Shown here piece after piece: positions 37,714 to 48,246 of a stretch of 64,000 nt of DNA. The stretch is taken from contig JANBRJ010000062.1 in NCBI GenBank assembly GCA_027577595.1, forward strand, positions 35,781 through 99,780. The letters run 5' to 3'. Both the position numbers and the translations under genes were made by a program. The notes beneath the pieces are model-generated. The model saw nothing but the letters and a program-made list of their open reading frames with translations. It was not told the DNA's origin and made no database searches. Each line of letters starts with the position of its first letter. Position 1 is the stretch's first letter. This stretch comes from Coemansia sp. RSA 487. Its lineage: Eukaryota; Kickxellomycota; Kickxellomycetes; Kickxellales; Kickxellaceae.

Positions 37714-38887
37714 ATTATACCCAAGAGATAAATAAATAAATAAATAAGTCAATAAAAATGATGATAATGTGGACGAAGAAGAACAAGAAGAAGCAATTCT
37801 TGGAATACCAATAAAAGGTACTCCGTTGTTGACGTTTACTTTTCGCAGTAACAAGTGAAAAATACAGGGTTGGGATCACAAGTAACACTATTTCTCTGCG
37901 CGCGCGGAGAGTGAATGCCTGTGAGAAAGCAAGGGACCCACACTTGTCTCATTTCCAAGTGTGGAAAAATGGCAAAGCGCAGTCTTCTGAGGTATAGTGC
38001 ATTTACAGAAAACAAAAAGTGTAAATAAATGCAGATCACGGCTGATCAAGACAAACGTTGATCAGCAAATCGCGATTAGCTAGCTGCTGCATTTTTGAAA
38101 GTTCATGGCACAATCTGCATTTGCTAAAGTGCAGGACAGTCAAAAATAGACTCGATAGAAGAAAGCTAGAAGGAAATAATCTAGAAATCCATATTGAACA
38201 CAAAGATACAATGGAGAAATGTTAAAAGAGCGTATCTAGAAGATAAAAAAGGTACACGACGTGTATTGCTGTAAAAAAAGTACATCATTTCACTACTTGT
38301 TTGGAGGCGCACAGAAAATCTCATCTGATGACTGTGCATTTGACGCTTACTGTACTCGCAAGACAAACTAAACATGGATGATAGATAGAGGGCCTGGATT
38401 ACCCGGTATGTTTGGATATTGTGCTACATCCAAAAGTAAAAGCTATTCATGATGTGGTGGGTTTTTAGGAAAGAAAAAAAAGCCCGACACTCCAACGGCT
38501 CCTCGGAGAATATGAGGGTTTTGGAATGATGATGGTGCCTTGGCATCATAGATCTCCCCATGCCGCGTGACATCGTTAGAATGACATTGTCGGTGCCAAG
38601 GAGTTGGGAATAGGCTTTGTGGAACGGGGAGAGGGGGAAATGGCATTCACGGAAGATGAGGCGCTTGTTTCCTTTTTTCTTTTTGGTGGAAAATAAAAAG
38701 CAGAAAAATTCACCGCAAAAGCGTCAGTGGATTCCGCATCTCCTCCTTTCTCCTCTTCCTTGTATTTCGTAGCTGCGGCTTTTTTTATTTAAATAATCTC
38801 TTTATTCAACACACTTCTCTCTTTTTTTTTCTCTCCCACATATCTGTACATTACAATAACGGCAACAAAAAACCAGACAACAAGCAA
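37714..38887. promoter_or_regulatory. Divergent intergenic region, 1.2 kb
   Basis: Promoters of the Cys/His-rich gene and the CSC1 gene. An (AAAT)n-like run at 37725-37746 lies in the leader of the former, and pyrimidine-rich runs at 38740-38835 in the leader of the latter. No gene seen. Confidence 0.5.
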
Positions 38888-41800
38888 ATGGCACAGACCG
38901 GCGGTGTTGCTCTGTTCGCCACTAAGATAGCCAAGGCAGCAGCAACAGCAGCGCTAGACACAATGACATCGGCAACGCCAGCAGTGACCGACACTGCTGA
39001 GGAAACGTCGTCAATAGAGGAGATCAATATCGATGCGTCGTTTCTGTTCGACTGGGGCAACGCACCGGGCACGGGGCCGTACTTTTCAGCAAACAACATT
39101 GATGCAGCGACACAAATCACAACAGCAGCGCTAATGGGCGGCGCATGCCTCCTGGTGTTCTCGATGCTTCGGATGCAGTGGCCTGAGCTGTACTCGCACC
39201 GGCTGCGGCTGCGGTACATGCGGCCCAGCAACATCCCGCGCACGCTGTTCGGCTGGGTATATCCAATAGTGACAATGTCCGACAGGCACGTGCTGGAGAC
39301 CATTGGGCTGGACGCGGTGCTGTTTTTCAGAGCATACCGAATGTTCATCTACATGTTCTTCACCCTGGCGGTCTTTGGCATGGTCATTCTGTACCCGGTC
39401 AACCTGTTCTGGAGCAAAGAGTACCAGGGCGACGGCGAGTCGCATACGGTGTTTGATTCGCCGCTATCGTACGTAACAGAGATGGGCGGCCGATATTCGG
39501 TGGCGCACGTGTTCATGGCGTATGGGTTTGCAGCAATTCTGTTCTTCTACATCGACCGGTTCGCGCTGCATGCGATTACGATGCGGTGGCACTACCTGCT
39601 TCTAACCAGGCGATCGGGCAACTCACGCACGCTGATGGTGACACGGCTGCCGCCCGAGCTGCGCACGCCGCGGAAGCTGGCGCGCTTTGTGCAGGGAATG
39701 GGTGTCGGTGCCGTCGAGTCTGTGCACATTCCGCCGGCAGACGGCGAGCTCAACAAGGCGCTGGCGGCGCGTGCAAGCGCGCTACAGGGACTCGAAACCA
39801 CATACACTGCGTATCTGGGCAATCCGTGCCGTGCGCGCTCGTACGATCCGGTACTGCTGAAGCGTGTGGTGCTGGCAGAGGGCGCAGACGCACGGGACAT
39901 TGAGCGGCGGCTGCTGTACCGGTGGGCCAAGCAGAGGAAGGGCGCATGCAAGCAGCCTATCGATCGGCCGCGCACGCTGGTCCCGCATACGGAGACTCTG
40001 CCCGAAGATCTCATCGCCACATCGCATGCGTGGCTGCCGCGCGCGGTGTGGCCGTTTGTGCGGGTCGATGGCATTGACTACTGGCGCTACCGGCTGACGG
40101 AGGCCGATCGGAGGCTGCAGGCGGCGCGCGATGCGTTTGTGAGGGCGCCGGCGGGAGCAGTGGCATTCGTGACGATGCAGCGGCCGGTGGATGCCTACAT
40201 CATCAGCCAGCTCAGCGTTCACGCTCGGCCCAGCGCATGCCGCATCCACATGGCGCCCGAGGCGCGGGCCGTTGCGTGGCGCAACGTGGCGCGCCCGCAT
40301 GCGCGCAGGCTGGTGCGGTTCATGGCTGGCGTGGTGATGACTGTTGCCCTGCTGCTGCTGTGGTGCGTGCCGGTGATTTTGATCTCGACGCTGATCTCGC
40401 TGCGCTTCCTGGTGACGCGCGTGCCGGGGCTTGTGGATGTTGTCAAGAACAACAAGTTTGTGCGGTCGCTGCTGAGCTACACACTGCCGTCGCTGATTCT
40501 GACAATCTTCATGACGATCCTGCCGCGGCTGCTGTGGTCGTTTGTGCTGGTCGGCGGCGACCGCTCCTTCGCCGAAGCCGACAAGGACATGCTGATCCGG
40601 CACCTGTACTTCCTGGTTATCTACATCGTCATCATCTTCGGGATGTCCGGATCCGTGTGGTCGTCGATCTACGACCTGTTCACCGATTTTGGCGGGTTCT
40701 GGAGCCAGCTGGTGCAGGTGCTGCCGCAGATGGCGTCGTGGTACTGTGTGTACGTCATGCTGTATGGTGCCGGCTACCAGGTCATGAAGCTGCTGCACCT
40801 AAAGTCCGTGTGCCGCTTCCTGTTTATCCAGGCGCGTGCGCGCACGCCGCGCGACTACATGCGCGCAATCTCGCCGGTCTTTATCGACTGGGGTACGTTC
40901 CAGCCATACACGGTGCTGTTCTTCTTTATCGGGATCCTGTACTCGCACCTGCAGCCGCTACTGCTGCCGATGACGGTGCTGTACTTTCTGGTCGGGCTCA
41001 TTGTGATGAAGTACATGTGCGTGTACGCCTGGTACTTCCGCCACCAGTCTGCTGGCGCCATCTGGCCGATTCTGGTGCGCCGCATGGTTGTGTGCGTGAT
41101 TCTCTACCAGGCCCTGACCACCGCTGTGTTTGCAAGCAACGACAACCACTGGTTTGTCGCGCCCATGATTGTGCTGCTGCTCTTCTCGTGGTACTACTTC
41201 TGGGTCCGCTGCAAGTACCTGCGCCGCCTGAGCGATGCCGTTCCGCTGCAGCTGCTCAGGGAGGCCGAGCGCCGCAGAGCATCGGTGCTTGCCAGCGAGC
41301 GCGCTGAACTTGCAGCCAGGCTGCAATGCCGCCAGCAACAGGACCCTGCGGTTGCCTGGGCCGCCGACCACGCGAACCAGGAGGCTTCGGCTATCGACAT
41401 CCCCAAGTGCGGCGACTCAGCTACGCCGGCGGTGGCTGCTGCTGCTGCTGCTACTGCTACGGCAAAGCGTGGCGGCCGTGCTGTTTTCGGGTTTATCGAG
41501 CGCGCTGCTTCGCGCGTTTTGGATACGCTGGTCGGCGATCCTGCCGCCCCGCTGTGGGAACATATCGACGACTACGCATTCCCGGAGCGTGTCGACCGCG
41601 CCATCAACCCTGCGGGCCGGTCCCACCAGGACCCGCACATGTCCAAGACACAGCCTGGATCGCTGCTGGACATCATGTGGTCTGTCATCCGTGGAATTCC
41701 ACGTGGGCTGCGTGCAATCGGGTCAGAGTTCTTCCTCGGCTTCAGCGTGCCGCGCGCGTACTTGGATACATCGGTTGCCGAGTACCCGAGGGTACGAAAC

Positions 41801-43297
41801 ACAGAGGATGCGTTCAAATCAGGCCGCGCGCTGCGGCGGCACAAGCAGCGCCAAGCGGGAGGCGACAGCGCTGCTGAATTGTCGGCATCCGAGGCATCCG
41901 ACGACAACGAGGGCGCTGGCGACCGCGAAGCGCTTCTACTGCGTGCTCGCCTGCAGAGGGTTGCCAACGGTGCTGCCGACGATTCATTGTCGTCCAGCAC
42001 ATCGCTGGCAAACTTTTGTCTCGCGCCCGAGCAAACAGCAGCGACGCGCGGAGACCATCTCCTCGAGACATCTGCTATCCCGCCACCCATTGGCATTGGG
42101 CTGCATCGCGCCACCACATTCGTGTCGCTGTATGATTCACGGACAGGAAAGCCTACGGCGATGCAGTACCAGGCCCAGAGCACTGAGCTTCCGCACGGCA
42201 CGCACACGAACCGCCAAAAGACTGACTTCTCGCAGGCAAACACCTCACGGCTGGCAGGGGTCCTTGACTCGACGCAGTTCTCGTACTTGCATCCGGGGAT
42301 GTACGGCGACCTGCCGTCGTTGTGGCTGCCGGTGGCCAGTCTGAAAAACAGGAAGCAGGCGCGTAAGTCGGGCCGCCAGATGCTGCGCGATGCAGTGGGT
42401 GCGGTGGAGGATGCAATTGGGGACAACTTCATTGGGCAGCAGAACATGACCAAGCTTCAGGGAAAGAGGCGCGAGTTGCGGTCGAACGCACTGAGGCGAT
42501 TGTCCAGCATCAGCAGCGGACTTTTGTTTGCAGGCGTACCGAGGTCGAGATCAGCATCGCTAAGTACTGCCCCATCCAATGTCGAGAAGCCTTCGATCGA
42601 GGAGGAGAAGGGAGACGAGGAGGAGCAACGTTTGTCATTAGGCGAGGAACAACCGGTGCTTGCTCCAGAAGATGTCGCTTCGATGACGCCGGCTGAGCTG
42701 CAGTCCAAGGTGGAGGATATACATGTCGAGTCGCAGTGCAGGGCCTTGGGGATCGACCCTGCCGTTGTGCGCAAGTGGGATCCAACCGGTCTGCACCGCT
42801 GTATTAGCGCACACGATATGCAGCAGGCCGTAGGTGACGACGCGTCGCGGATTGGGCCTGCAGGAGCCATGCTCGATCCAGCCACGCTGTTCTCTGCAGC
42901 CAACGGCACCCAGCTTACGACACGCCAGAAATACGGGGATGTTGCTGCTTCGGACAAAACATCGCCCGACGGCGATACAGACACTGCGCCGCCATCCGAT
43001 GTGGAAAGCGCATCCGACAACGATATTGACGACTACGAAGCATACAACGACACGCAGAACGCCATAGGATTTGGCGAAAAGCCTGCTGCTTCGCCGCAGT
43101 CACGTCACCGCCGGCTACCGACACTGGTGTCTATCATCTCGGCACCACTCCAGAGACGCACTGCCACTGAACAGTCGTCTACTAACAGCCAGAAGCCATT
43201 AGATTCTCAGGTTGAGGGCTCTGGCTCTGGCTCTGGCTCTGGCAATGGCGAGGCTTATCCTGATTTAGATAGTCGAGTTGAGGAGGGTCGTAGGTGA
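38888..43297 (+). CDS. CSC1: CSC1/OSCA/TMEM63 family cation channel (DUF221), with long C-terminal extension
   Basis: 1469 residues from ATG 38888. Order of parts fits the family. An N-terminal three-helix RSN1_TM region runs from ITTAALMGGACLLVFSMLRMQWP to the PSNIPRTLFGWVYPIV and FFRAYRMFIYMFFTLAVFGM segments. A cytosolic PHM7-type loop (about 230-460) contains SRTLMVTRLPPELR and the charged middle. The 7TM DUF221 core (about 475-790) includes YTLPSLILTIFMTILPRLLW. Members form mechanosensitive or osmo-gated cation channels in plasma or vacuolar membranes. After about residue 860 there are some 600 residues of mostly disordered, acidic and Ser-rich sequence ending in a (GS)n run, making it longer than most fungal relatives. 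Confidence 0.93.
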   Translation: MAQTGGVALFATKIAKAAATAALDTMTSATPAVTDTAEETSSIEEINIDASFLFDWGNAPGTGPYFSANNIDAATQITTAALMGGACLLVFSMLRMQWPELYSHRLRLRYMRPSNIPRTLFGWVYPIVTMSDRHVLETIGLDAVLFFRAYRMFIYMFFTLAVFGMVILYPVNLFWSKEYQGDGESHTVFDSPLSYVTEMGGRYSVAHVFMAYGFAAILFFYIDRFALHAITMRWHYLLLTRRSGNSRTLMVTRLPPELRTPRKLARFVQGMGVGAVESVHIPPADGELNKALAARASALQGLETTYTAYLGNPCRARSYDPVLLKRVVLAEGADARDIERRLLYRWAKQRKGACKQPIDRPRTLVPHTETLPEDLIATSHAWLPRAVWPFVRVDGIDYWRYRLTEADRRLQAARDAFVRAPAGAVAFVTMQRPVDAYIISQLSVHARPSACRIHMAPEARAVAWRNVARPHARRLVRFMAGVVMTVALLLLWCVPVILISTLISLRFLVTRVPGLVDVVKNNKFVRSLLSYTLPSLILTIFMTILPRLLWSFVLVGGDRSFAEADKDMLIRHLYFLVIYIVIIFGMSGSVWSSIYDLFTDFGGFWSQLVQVLPQMASWYCVYVMLYGAGYQVMKLLHLKSVCRFLFIQARARTPRDYMRAISPVFIDWGTFQPYTVLFFFIGILYSHLQPLLLPMTVLYFLVGLIVMKYMCVYAWYFRHQSAGAIWPILVRRMVVCVILYQALTTAVFASNDNHWFVAPMIVLLLFSWYYFWVRCKYLRRLSDAVPLQLLREAERRRASVLASERAELAARLQCRQQQDPAVAWAADHANQEASAIDIPKCGDSATPAVAAAAAATATAKRGGRAVFGFIERAASRVLDTLVGDPAAPLWEHIDDYAFPERVDRAINPAGRSHQDPHMSKTQPGSLLDIMWSVIRGIPRGLRAIGSEFFLGFSVPRAYLDTSVAEYPRVRNTEDAFKSGRALRRHKQRQAGGDSAAELSASEASDDNEGAGDREALLLRARLQRVANGAADDSLSSSTSLANFCLAPEQTAATRGDHLLETSAIPPPIGIGLHRATTFVSLYDSRTGKPTAMQYQAQSTELPHGTHTNRQKTDFSQANTSRLAGVLDSTQFSYLHPGMYGDLPSLWLPVASLKNRKQARKSGRQMLRDAVGAVEDAIGDNFIGQQNMTKLQGKRRELRSNALRRLSSISSGLLFAGVPRSRSASLSTAPSNVEKPSIEEEKGDEEEQRLSLGEEQPVLAPEDVASMTPAELQSKVEDIHVESQCRALGIDPAVVRKWDPTGLHRCISAHDMQQAVGDDASRIGPAGAMLDPATLFSAANGTQLTTRQKYGDVAASDKTSPDGDTDTAPPSDVESASDNDIDDYEAYNDTQNAIGFGEKPAASPQSRHRRLPTLVSIISAPLQRRTATEQSSTNSQKPLDSQVEGSGSGSGSGNGEAYPDLDSRVEEGRR

Positions 43298-43711
43298 TTC
43301 TGGAGACAATATGGATTTCAATTCGAGCCCTTTGTGCCTTTTGTGCAGAAGGGGGCGGGGCGATTCCGTGTTTCTATTTCTTAATCACCTTTCTCTGCAA
43401 CCACTGTGTGTAAAAATAAATGTACTATTTTTCTTTATGCAGCTATGTACAAAAGATTTTGCAAAGGAAAAATGCTACTTTTTGTTCAGCAAAAGTATGT
43501 AGCAAAAAAAAGTCGGGAATCTTTTTGCTATAAAGGTCGTTGCAAAAACAAAAAGATGTTTTATACACTACAACACACATTTCTAGCTGTAGAAGGCGGC
43601 GGATATTACTAACCAATATATAGCTAGAGGGGCGGGTTTATTCGTACTTGCCTTTGTTATTTGATGAAAATTTAAAATCTTTTTGTATTTATTATTATTC
43701 ATCTGCAGAAA
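43298..43711. other. Intergenic, no gene seen
   Basis: 414 bp: 3' region of the CSC1 gene and promoter of the F-box-like gene. Confidence 0.5.
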
Positions 43712-45607
43712 ATGTTGGTGCATGTAGCAGCAACACCAGCCAGCTGGCCAGCACACATTATCCGCAACATCCATGCATATGTAATAGGCAAGGGTGCACA
43801 AAACCACATACGATGCTGCCTGCTGCCACAAAAGAAAAGGAGCTTCGCATCGCCACCACCCGACACCAACATACCGTGCGCGTGCTGCTTTTGCACATCG
43901 AGTCTTAAAAGCATTGCGCCTCTGCTAGGCGTATGCCGCGCGTGGACACATATTGCAAGCACTGTGTTGGCCAAACATATGTGTGTTGATTTGGGTAACC
44001 CGTGGATCAGCACCGTGCCTACGATGCATAGCGTGTCCCCGAGATGTTTTATTCGCAAGTACTGTAGCATTGAGGCCGTTACGCAAAGCTGTTTGCACCG
44101 GGCCGTGCAAGGCGTCGTGATCCGTGTGCCGTTGGAAAGCATTGGGGAAGGCGGATTTGTTGACCAGTGGAACAGCTGCAAGGGAAGCGATAGAATGGAT
44201 GTATTTCCTGCCGTGCGTGCCCTTAGCGTGTGCGTGTACTGGCCGCAAAATATCGCTAACAGCGAGCCCAGCACGCCAGTTGACGACGATAAAATATACG
44301 AGATCAATGGTACTAGCGTAGCAGCACGTAGGAACAGAGAAATGATTAACAGGGCTGTGGTGCATTTAGCCAGGGCGTTTCCTAACGTGCGGGAGGTTGA
44401 GCTGCAGACCGGCAAAGTGCGGTCGCTTGTCGGGAATACAATGATTAGTGCGCTGTACCAGGGGATTATTGCACAGACCGTCAACAAGTCAAAGCGGGCC
44501 GAGTGGTACCCATCCATTGGGTACTGCGCGTGGAACCGGCTGATCCATGTCGACCGGCTGCCCGTAGTGCATGGGCTGACTAGCCTGACCATCAACCAGC
44601 TGGTGCACGGCGGAAACTCGTCCATCCGGTTGGCTGTGCGTAATGCGCGGACGCTGGAGAAAATGGACCTATCCATTGGCATGTCATTCCTTTGCTCCAG
44701 CCTAATATTCGATGACCAGCAGATGCCTGTGCAGTATCCGCAGCTCAAGTGGTTGCGGCTGGGCGTGTATGGTGGCGTACCCTTTATCCACCGCCATGCA
44801 TGCTCCGCCAAAACGTTCCCCCAGCTACGGCATCTCTTTCTCCCGGGAGTTTTTCCCTTCTCCAACAGCTGCATCCTAGATGACTGCGCCAGTACGCTGG
44901 AAACGCTGTGCCTGGGCATCAGCGACCATATGTATGATCCGTTCGCTGAGCAATTTGGCTTGCTTGCGCCTGCCAAATATCCAAGGCTCAAGCTTCTGGA
45001 ACTGCGCACACTGGTTGCTGATGACCCTTATTTGCTGCCAGGGATACTCAATAACCAGATGACTGAGCCGTTCCCCGACGCATACTATGCAATGGCCTTT
45101 GCGTTGGGCACCCATGCCAAGCACATTAGACTGGCGTTTGGCAGCCACTGCCAGAGCCTAAAGACGAGTGCGCTGTTTGCTGCTCTCGACGACTATGCTC
45201 CGAACCTCACGTGTCTTTCGGTTCTTGACCTAATGGACGGCTGCAGCACCCTCGATGTTGCCGAAATCAGAGCACTTGCTTCCCAGCTGCCAGCACTTTT
45301 GCATCTTTTGTGCAAAGCAAATGTATCCCATGTTTCTGACAAAGATGTTAGCTATAAGCTTTGCAATGGTGTCTCGAAACTAAAGGAATTAAGCGTTCTA
45401 CTAAACTCCCAAGATCCTGAAGAGGTGTATCGATTCATCAATCGTCTGGCATTGACTCTACCGGTTTTGCAGCGAGTGAATGTCCGTGGTCATAGCGGAT
45501 TTGTCCAAGATGCCAAATATATAAACCACCTTCCAGTCGCCATACGATTCCGCAATGACGCTGACTCATGCTTGCCTATAGATTGCACTAAATGGTGGTC
45601 TGCATAG
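43712..45607 (+). CDS. F-box/LRR-like protein
   Basis: 631 residues from ATG 43712. The N-terminus has WPAHIIRNIHAYVIG, then a Cys-containing insert (CACCFC), then SLKSIAPLLGVCRAWTHIASTV, a split F-box-like pattern. A long LRR-type body follows, with FPNVREVELQTG, LTSLTINQLVHG, LKWLRLGVYG, LRHLFLPGVF and LKLLELRTL strands. Same general plan as the other F-box-like genes here, but with little direct similarity. Adaptor role in SCF ubiquitin ligase is inferred only. Confidence 0.68.
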   Translation: MLVHVAATPASWPAHIIRNIHAYVIGKGAQNHIRCCLLPQKKRSFASPPPDTNIPCACCFCTSSLKSIAPLLGVCRAWTHIASTVLAKHMCVDLGNPWISTVPTMHSVSPRCFIRKYCSIEAVTQSCLHRAVQGVVIRVPLESIGEGGFVDQWNSCKGSDRMDVFPAVRALSVCVYWPQNIANSEPSTPVDDDKIYEINGTSVAARRNREMINRAVVHLARAFPNVREVELQTGKVRSLVGNTMISALYQGIIAQTVNKSKRAEWYPSIGYCAWNRLIHVDRLPVVHGLTSLTINQLVHGGNSSIRLAVRNARTLEKMDLSIGMSFLCSSLIFDDQQMPVQYPQLKWLRLGVYGGVPFIHRHACSAKTFPQLRHLFLPGVFPFSNSCILDDCASTLETLCLGISDHMYDPFAEQFGLLAPAKYPRLKLLELRTLVADDPYLLPGILNNQMTEPFPDAYYAMAFALGTHAKHIRLAFGSHCQSLKTSALFAALDDYAPNLTCLSVLDLMDGCSTLDVAEIRALASQLPALLHLLCKANVSHVSDKDVSYKLCNGVSKLKELSVLLNSQDPEEVYRFINRLALTLPVLQRVNVRGHSGFVQDAKYINHLPVAIRFRNDADSCLPIDCTKWWSA

Positions 45608-46285
45608 AAATACAATCCTTTATTAAGGGGGTTTGTATAAACACAACTTCCTGTGCTGTATCTGTTTGTTAACGAATTTTGGATCAGGAAATGAGTCTAA
45701 AAATCCATACAATAAAATCGTGAAAAATATCCTTTAAATCAGCTATCAAGCGCCAGTGTACCTGATACCTATATGAATGGGTGCGAATTCCGGCTTAGCT
45801 ATTTCTTCATCGATATGTGCTATAGGGAACGTTATTCCCGACTCTATGTATCTTGTCTGTCCGGTACACTGTCATTAGGTAGTGGTAAGGCGATGACATC
45901 TAAAAAAAACTTGGGCCCTATATTGTAAGTGCTCTGCTGATCTTTTTGCATATATTGGGCTTGCTACCAAATGATGTTTGGCGTTGTTTCTTTGTGTGTT
46001 TCTGATTGACTGTTTTTTCACTAACTTTCATCATGGTCTCTTTCCCCCTGCTTTTCCCACATTTTGTATGGGCGGCTGCAAACGATGCTTTCTCTCGCAA
46101 ACAACGGAAAACACTCGACTTTCGCACATAGCCGAAACCCTTGCTTTTTCAACGCTTGTCTTTTACAAACATCCCTTTCTCCCAAATAGCGTAGGACTAT
46201 CCGTACTTTTTGGATTCAAAGTTTAAATATTTTTCTTATGTTCTTTAAAAGCTAGCATTATTTACCAGCATTCTCGTACTACCAT

Positions 46286-46535
46286 GGTGAGCCAATGTTT
46301 TTCCGCATATAATATATAATATATCAGCCGCGTTTGAACCCGCAACACAGTGGCTAAAGCAGTCGATTGGCGTATAAACATTGCAGATGTTGTTTTGATC
46401 ATGGTTCAACGAAAAAATAGCAAGCAGCGTAGTTTTAAACGATGGGAAACAGCGCAAACGTTATTACATGAATCCAAAGTCCAAGAAAAACAATAGAAAA
46501 TCCAAAGTAAACGATCTGGCAGCGTCTACACAGGA
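46286..46535 (-). repeat. Dispersed repeat, copy 2 (split by about 140 bp)
   Basis: Minus-strand pieces CTGTGTAGACGCTGCCAGAT (46501-46535) and TGTGTTGCGGGTTCAAAC...GCGGAAAAACATTGGCT (46286-46360) match copy 1 at 27200-27297 in order. In copy 1 the pieces are adjacent; here about 140 bp lie between them, so one copy has gained or lost an internal segment. Confidence 0.55.
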
Positions 46536-46745
46536 CAGGTCTTGCGTCTCGCTGCTCCGGGCAGTGTCGGCAAGTCACGAAGAGTCGTGTAGAGGATCGC
46601 TAGAGCCACAGCGCCGACCAGTATATTGTAGTACCCAGCCCAGCTCCATGTTGATTTTTTAATATGTTACAGCTGACAATAGTCACAGAAAGCGTTTGAT
46701 GTGTATATGAGCATTGTCTTTTACGTGTTGTGATTTTGTTCTTTG

Positions 46746-47096
46746 TCATAGCCACCAGTTTAGGCGTATATGTCTCCTCCTTGCTACCCTAGCTACGATG
46801 CCTTTGTATTTCATAAGCTTTCCAACATACTGGCGACAAATGTCGAGCTCTAAATCTTGTATGATCTGTTTGTTTGCTATTCTCGGATCCCTCTTCGCTG
46901 TATTCACAGTGTGTTGTCGTGTACATCTGTTGACCTTTGGTTTCCTGCTGCTCTTTGGTTTAGGCTCCATTGTCTCGCACTCATTAAAATGCTTGAGCAA
47001 GGCTCACGTAGTCCGCACAAGCAAACCTAAATGTTCAGCTATTACACGAAGAGGGAGACCTTGATCCCTCTTGATAATCTGCTTTGTAGTAGATAA
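46746..47096 (-). pseudogene. Tc1/mariner-type transposase remnant (DNA-binding half)
   Basis: Minus-strand translation from 47096 reads LSTTKQIIKRDQGLPLRVIAE, then a TGA at 47006-47004, then LLKHFNE...RKPKVNRCTRQ and RDPRIANKQIIQDLELDI, then GIVARVARRRHIRL. This is the two-part helix-turn-helix and GRPRK-like linker of Tc1-family transposases, ending as in the family with a VARRRP-like motif. The internal stop and the lack of a DDE catalytic region downstream mark it as dead. Terminal inverted repeats were not found. Confidence 0.65.
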
Positions 47097-47557
47097 GGAA
47101 TAAGTCGTGATTTATATAGTTTACAGCAATCTAAACAAACGATAAGGGAAGAAAGTTGCAAAAGTCGTTTTAGGAGAATTCCAAAGAAAATACTAATCAA
47201 GGCTGTACACAGCAAAAAAAAACATTTGCTCCACACTGCCTAAAAGGGGAAAAAAAAACTTTGGCTCGCCCTTGTATTATAATCGCTTTGCAAAAGCTTC
47301 CACCCCTTCTTTTTACCTTTGAGTCAATGTAGCAAGAATAGTAGTTGTATTTTCTTTTACATAAGGAGTAATCTTTTTGCCCCATTTGAGAATGTTGTAA
47401 AGCGCTGGCATCTTTACAGAAACTCCAACGCATGTATAACTTTTTTACAGGGAATAAATGTTGCCCAAAAAATAAAATCCAAGCCCGCCAATTTCTTCTT
47501 TTGTACTTTTTCATCTCAATCCTATTTTTGGCCTAATTTTCAATCTTTTTATTTATC

Positions 47558-48246
47558 ATGGTATTCAAGGTTCCACGTATTCCTATGCCGTCAGTGTCGT
47601 CTAGCTTTTCGGGGGTCGGCAAACGTTTGAAAGTACTGTTCACGTTTTGCACCAAACGTTCCAATGTTGATAGCGGCACTGTCGATGCTACAGAGGATCC
47701 AAATGAAGAAAACAAGGCTAAAGTAAGTTTGTTTGGTTAATATGTGATTACCACCAACCATCTGTTGGCCTAATACTAATAAAATTTAAACTACTTAACC
47801 TTGTGTAGTTGTATGCTTACATGTTCACTGACACTGCCAACGAGAAAACCGCAAGTATGTTCAAGGACAAAACTACAAACATAGCAATATACAGCGTAAA
47901 CGCCGAAGATAAGCGCATTGAGGTTACTGAGCAACTGTCCAAGGATATTAGCATTACAGAGATAAGCACACATGTCACCAACGAAGCGTGTCGTCTTGTG
48001 GTACTCAGTGTGCCAGTAACCAAGGGGCTTGCACACAAGTCGGTCTATGCTGTCATTGTGTGGACGCCCAAGAGTTGCTCAAGGGAGGATGAAGTCATGT
48101 ACAAGGCGGCTATGACCGACTTTTGCGCCCAGCTGCCTCGCTACCACTGCATTTTCGAGCTCACCGAATGGGATGCGTTTGGCAAACAGACGGTCATTTC
48201 CAAAATGGCTGAAATCTCCAGTGGAATGAAAAGCAAGTGGAGATAA
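47558..48246 (+). CDS. Divergent ADF/cofilin-like protein with N-terminal extension
   Basis: Two exons, 47558-47722 and 47809-48246, give 200 residues. The 86-nt intron has GTAAGT, a perfect TACTAAT branch point (47774-47780) and a TAG acceptor; phase is 0 (AAA | TTG). The second exon has the ADF-homology order: TNIAIYSVNAEDKRIEV, CRLVVLSVPVTKG, SVYAVIVWTPKS, then EDEVMYKAAMTDFCAQLP and ELTEWDAFGKQTVISKM. The first 55 residues form an unusual basic extension. ADF proteins bind and sever actin; the actin-binding residues are too diverged to promise this. It shares a TEW..F closing motif with the gene at 50.6 kb. Confidence 0.72.

Larger units (their letters stand above)
45608..47557. other. 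Gene-poor 2-kb stretch with mobile-element debris
   Basis: Holds a dispersed repeat (46286-46535) and a decayed Tc1/mariner transposase start (46746-47096), both on the minus strand. No intact gene is visible. Confidence 0.6.

Noticed and set aside
39782-41371. Long frames (up to 338 codons) antisense and out of frame within the CSC1 gene
   Set aside because: Products of GC-rich codon bias; very Arg/His/Ala-rich and unlike any protein, while the sense frame gives a full channel.
46286-46360. tRNA gene suggested by GGGTTCAAAC
   Set aside because: The flanking bases cannot form the T stem (TGCGG against GCGGC) and no acceptor or A box is placed correctly.
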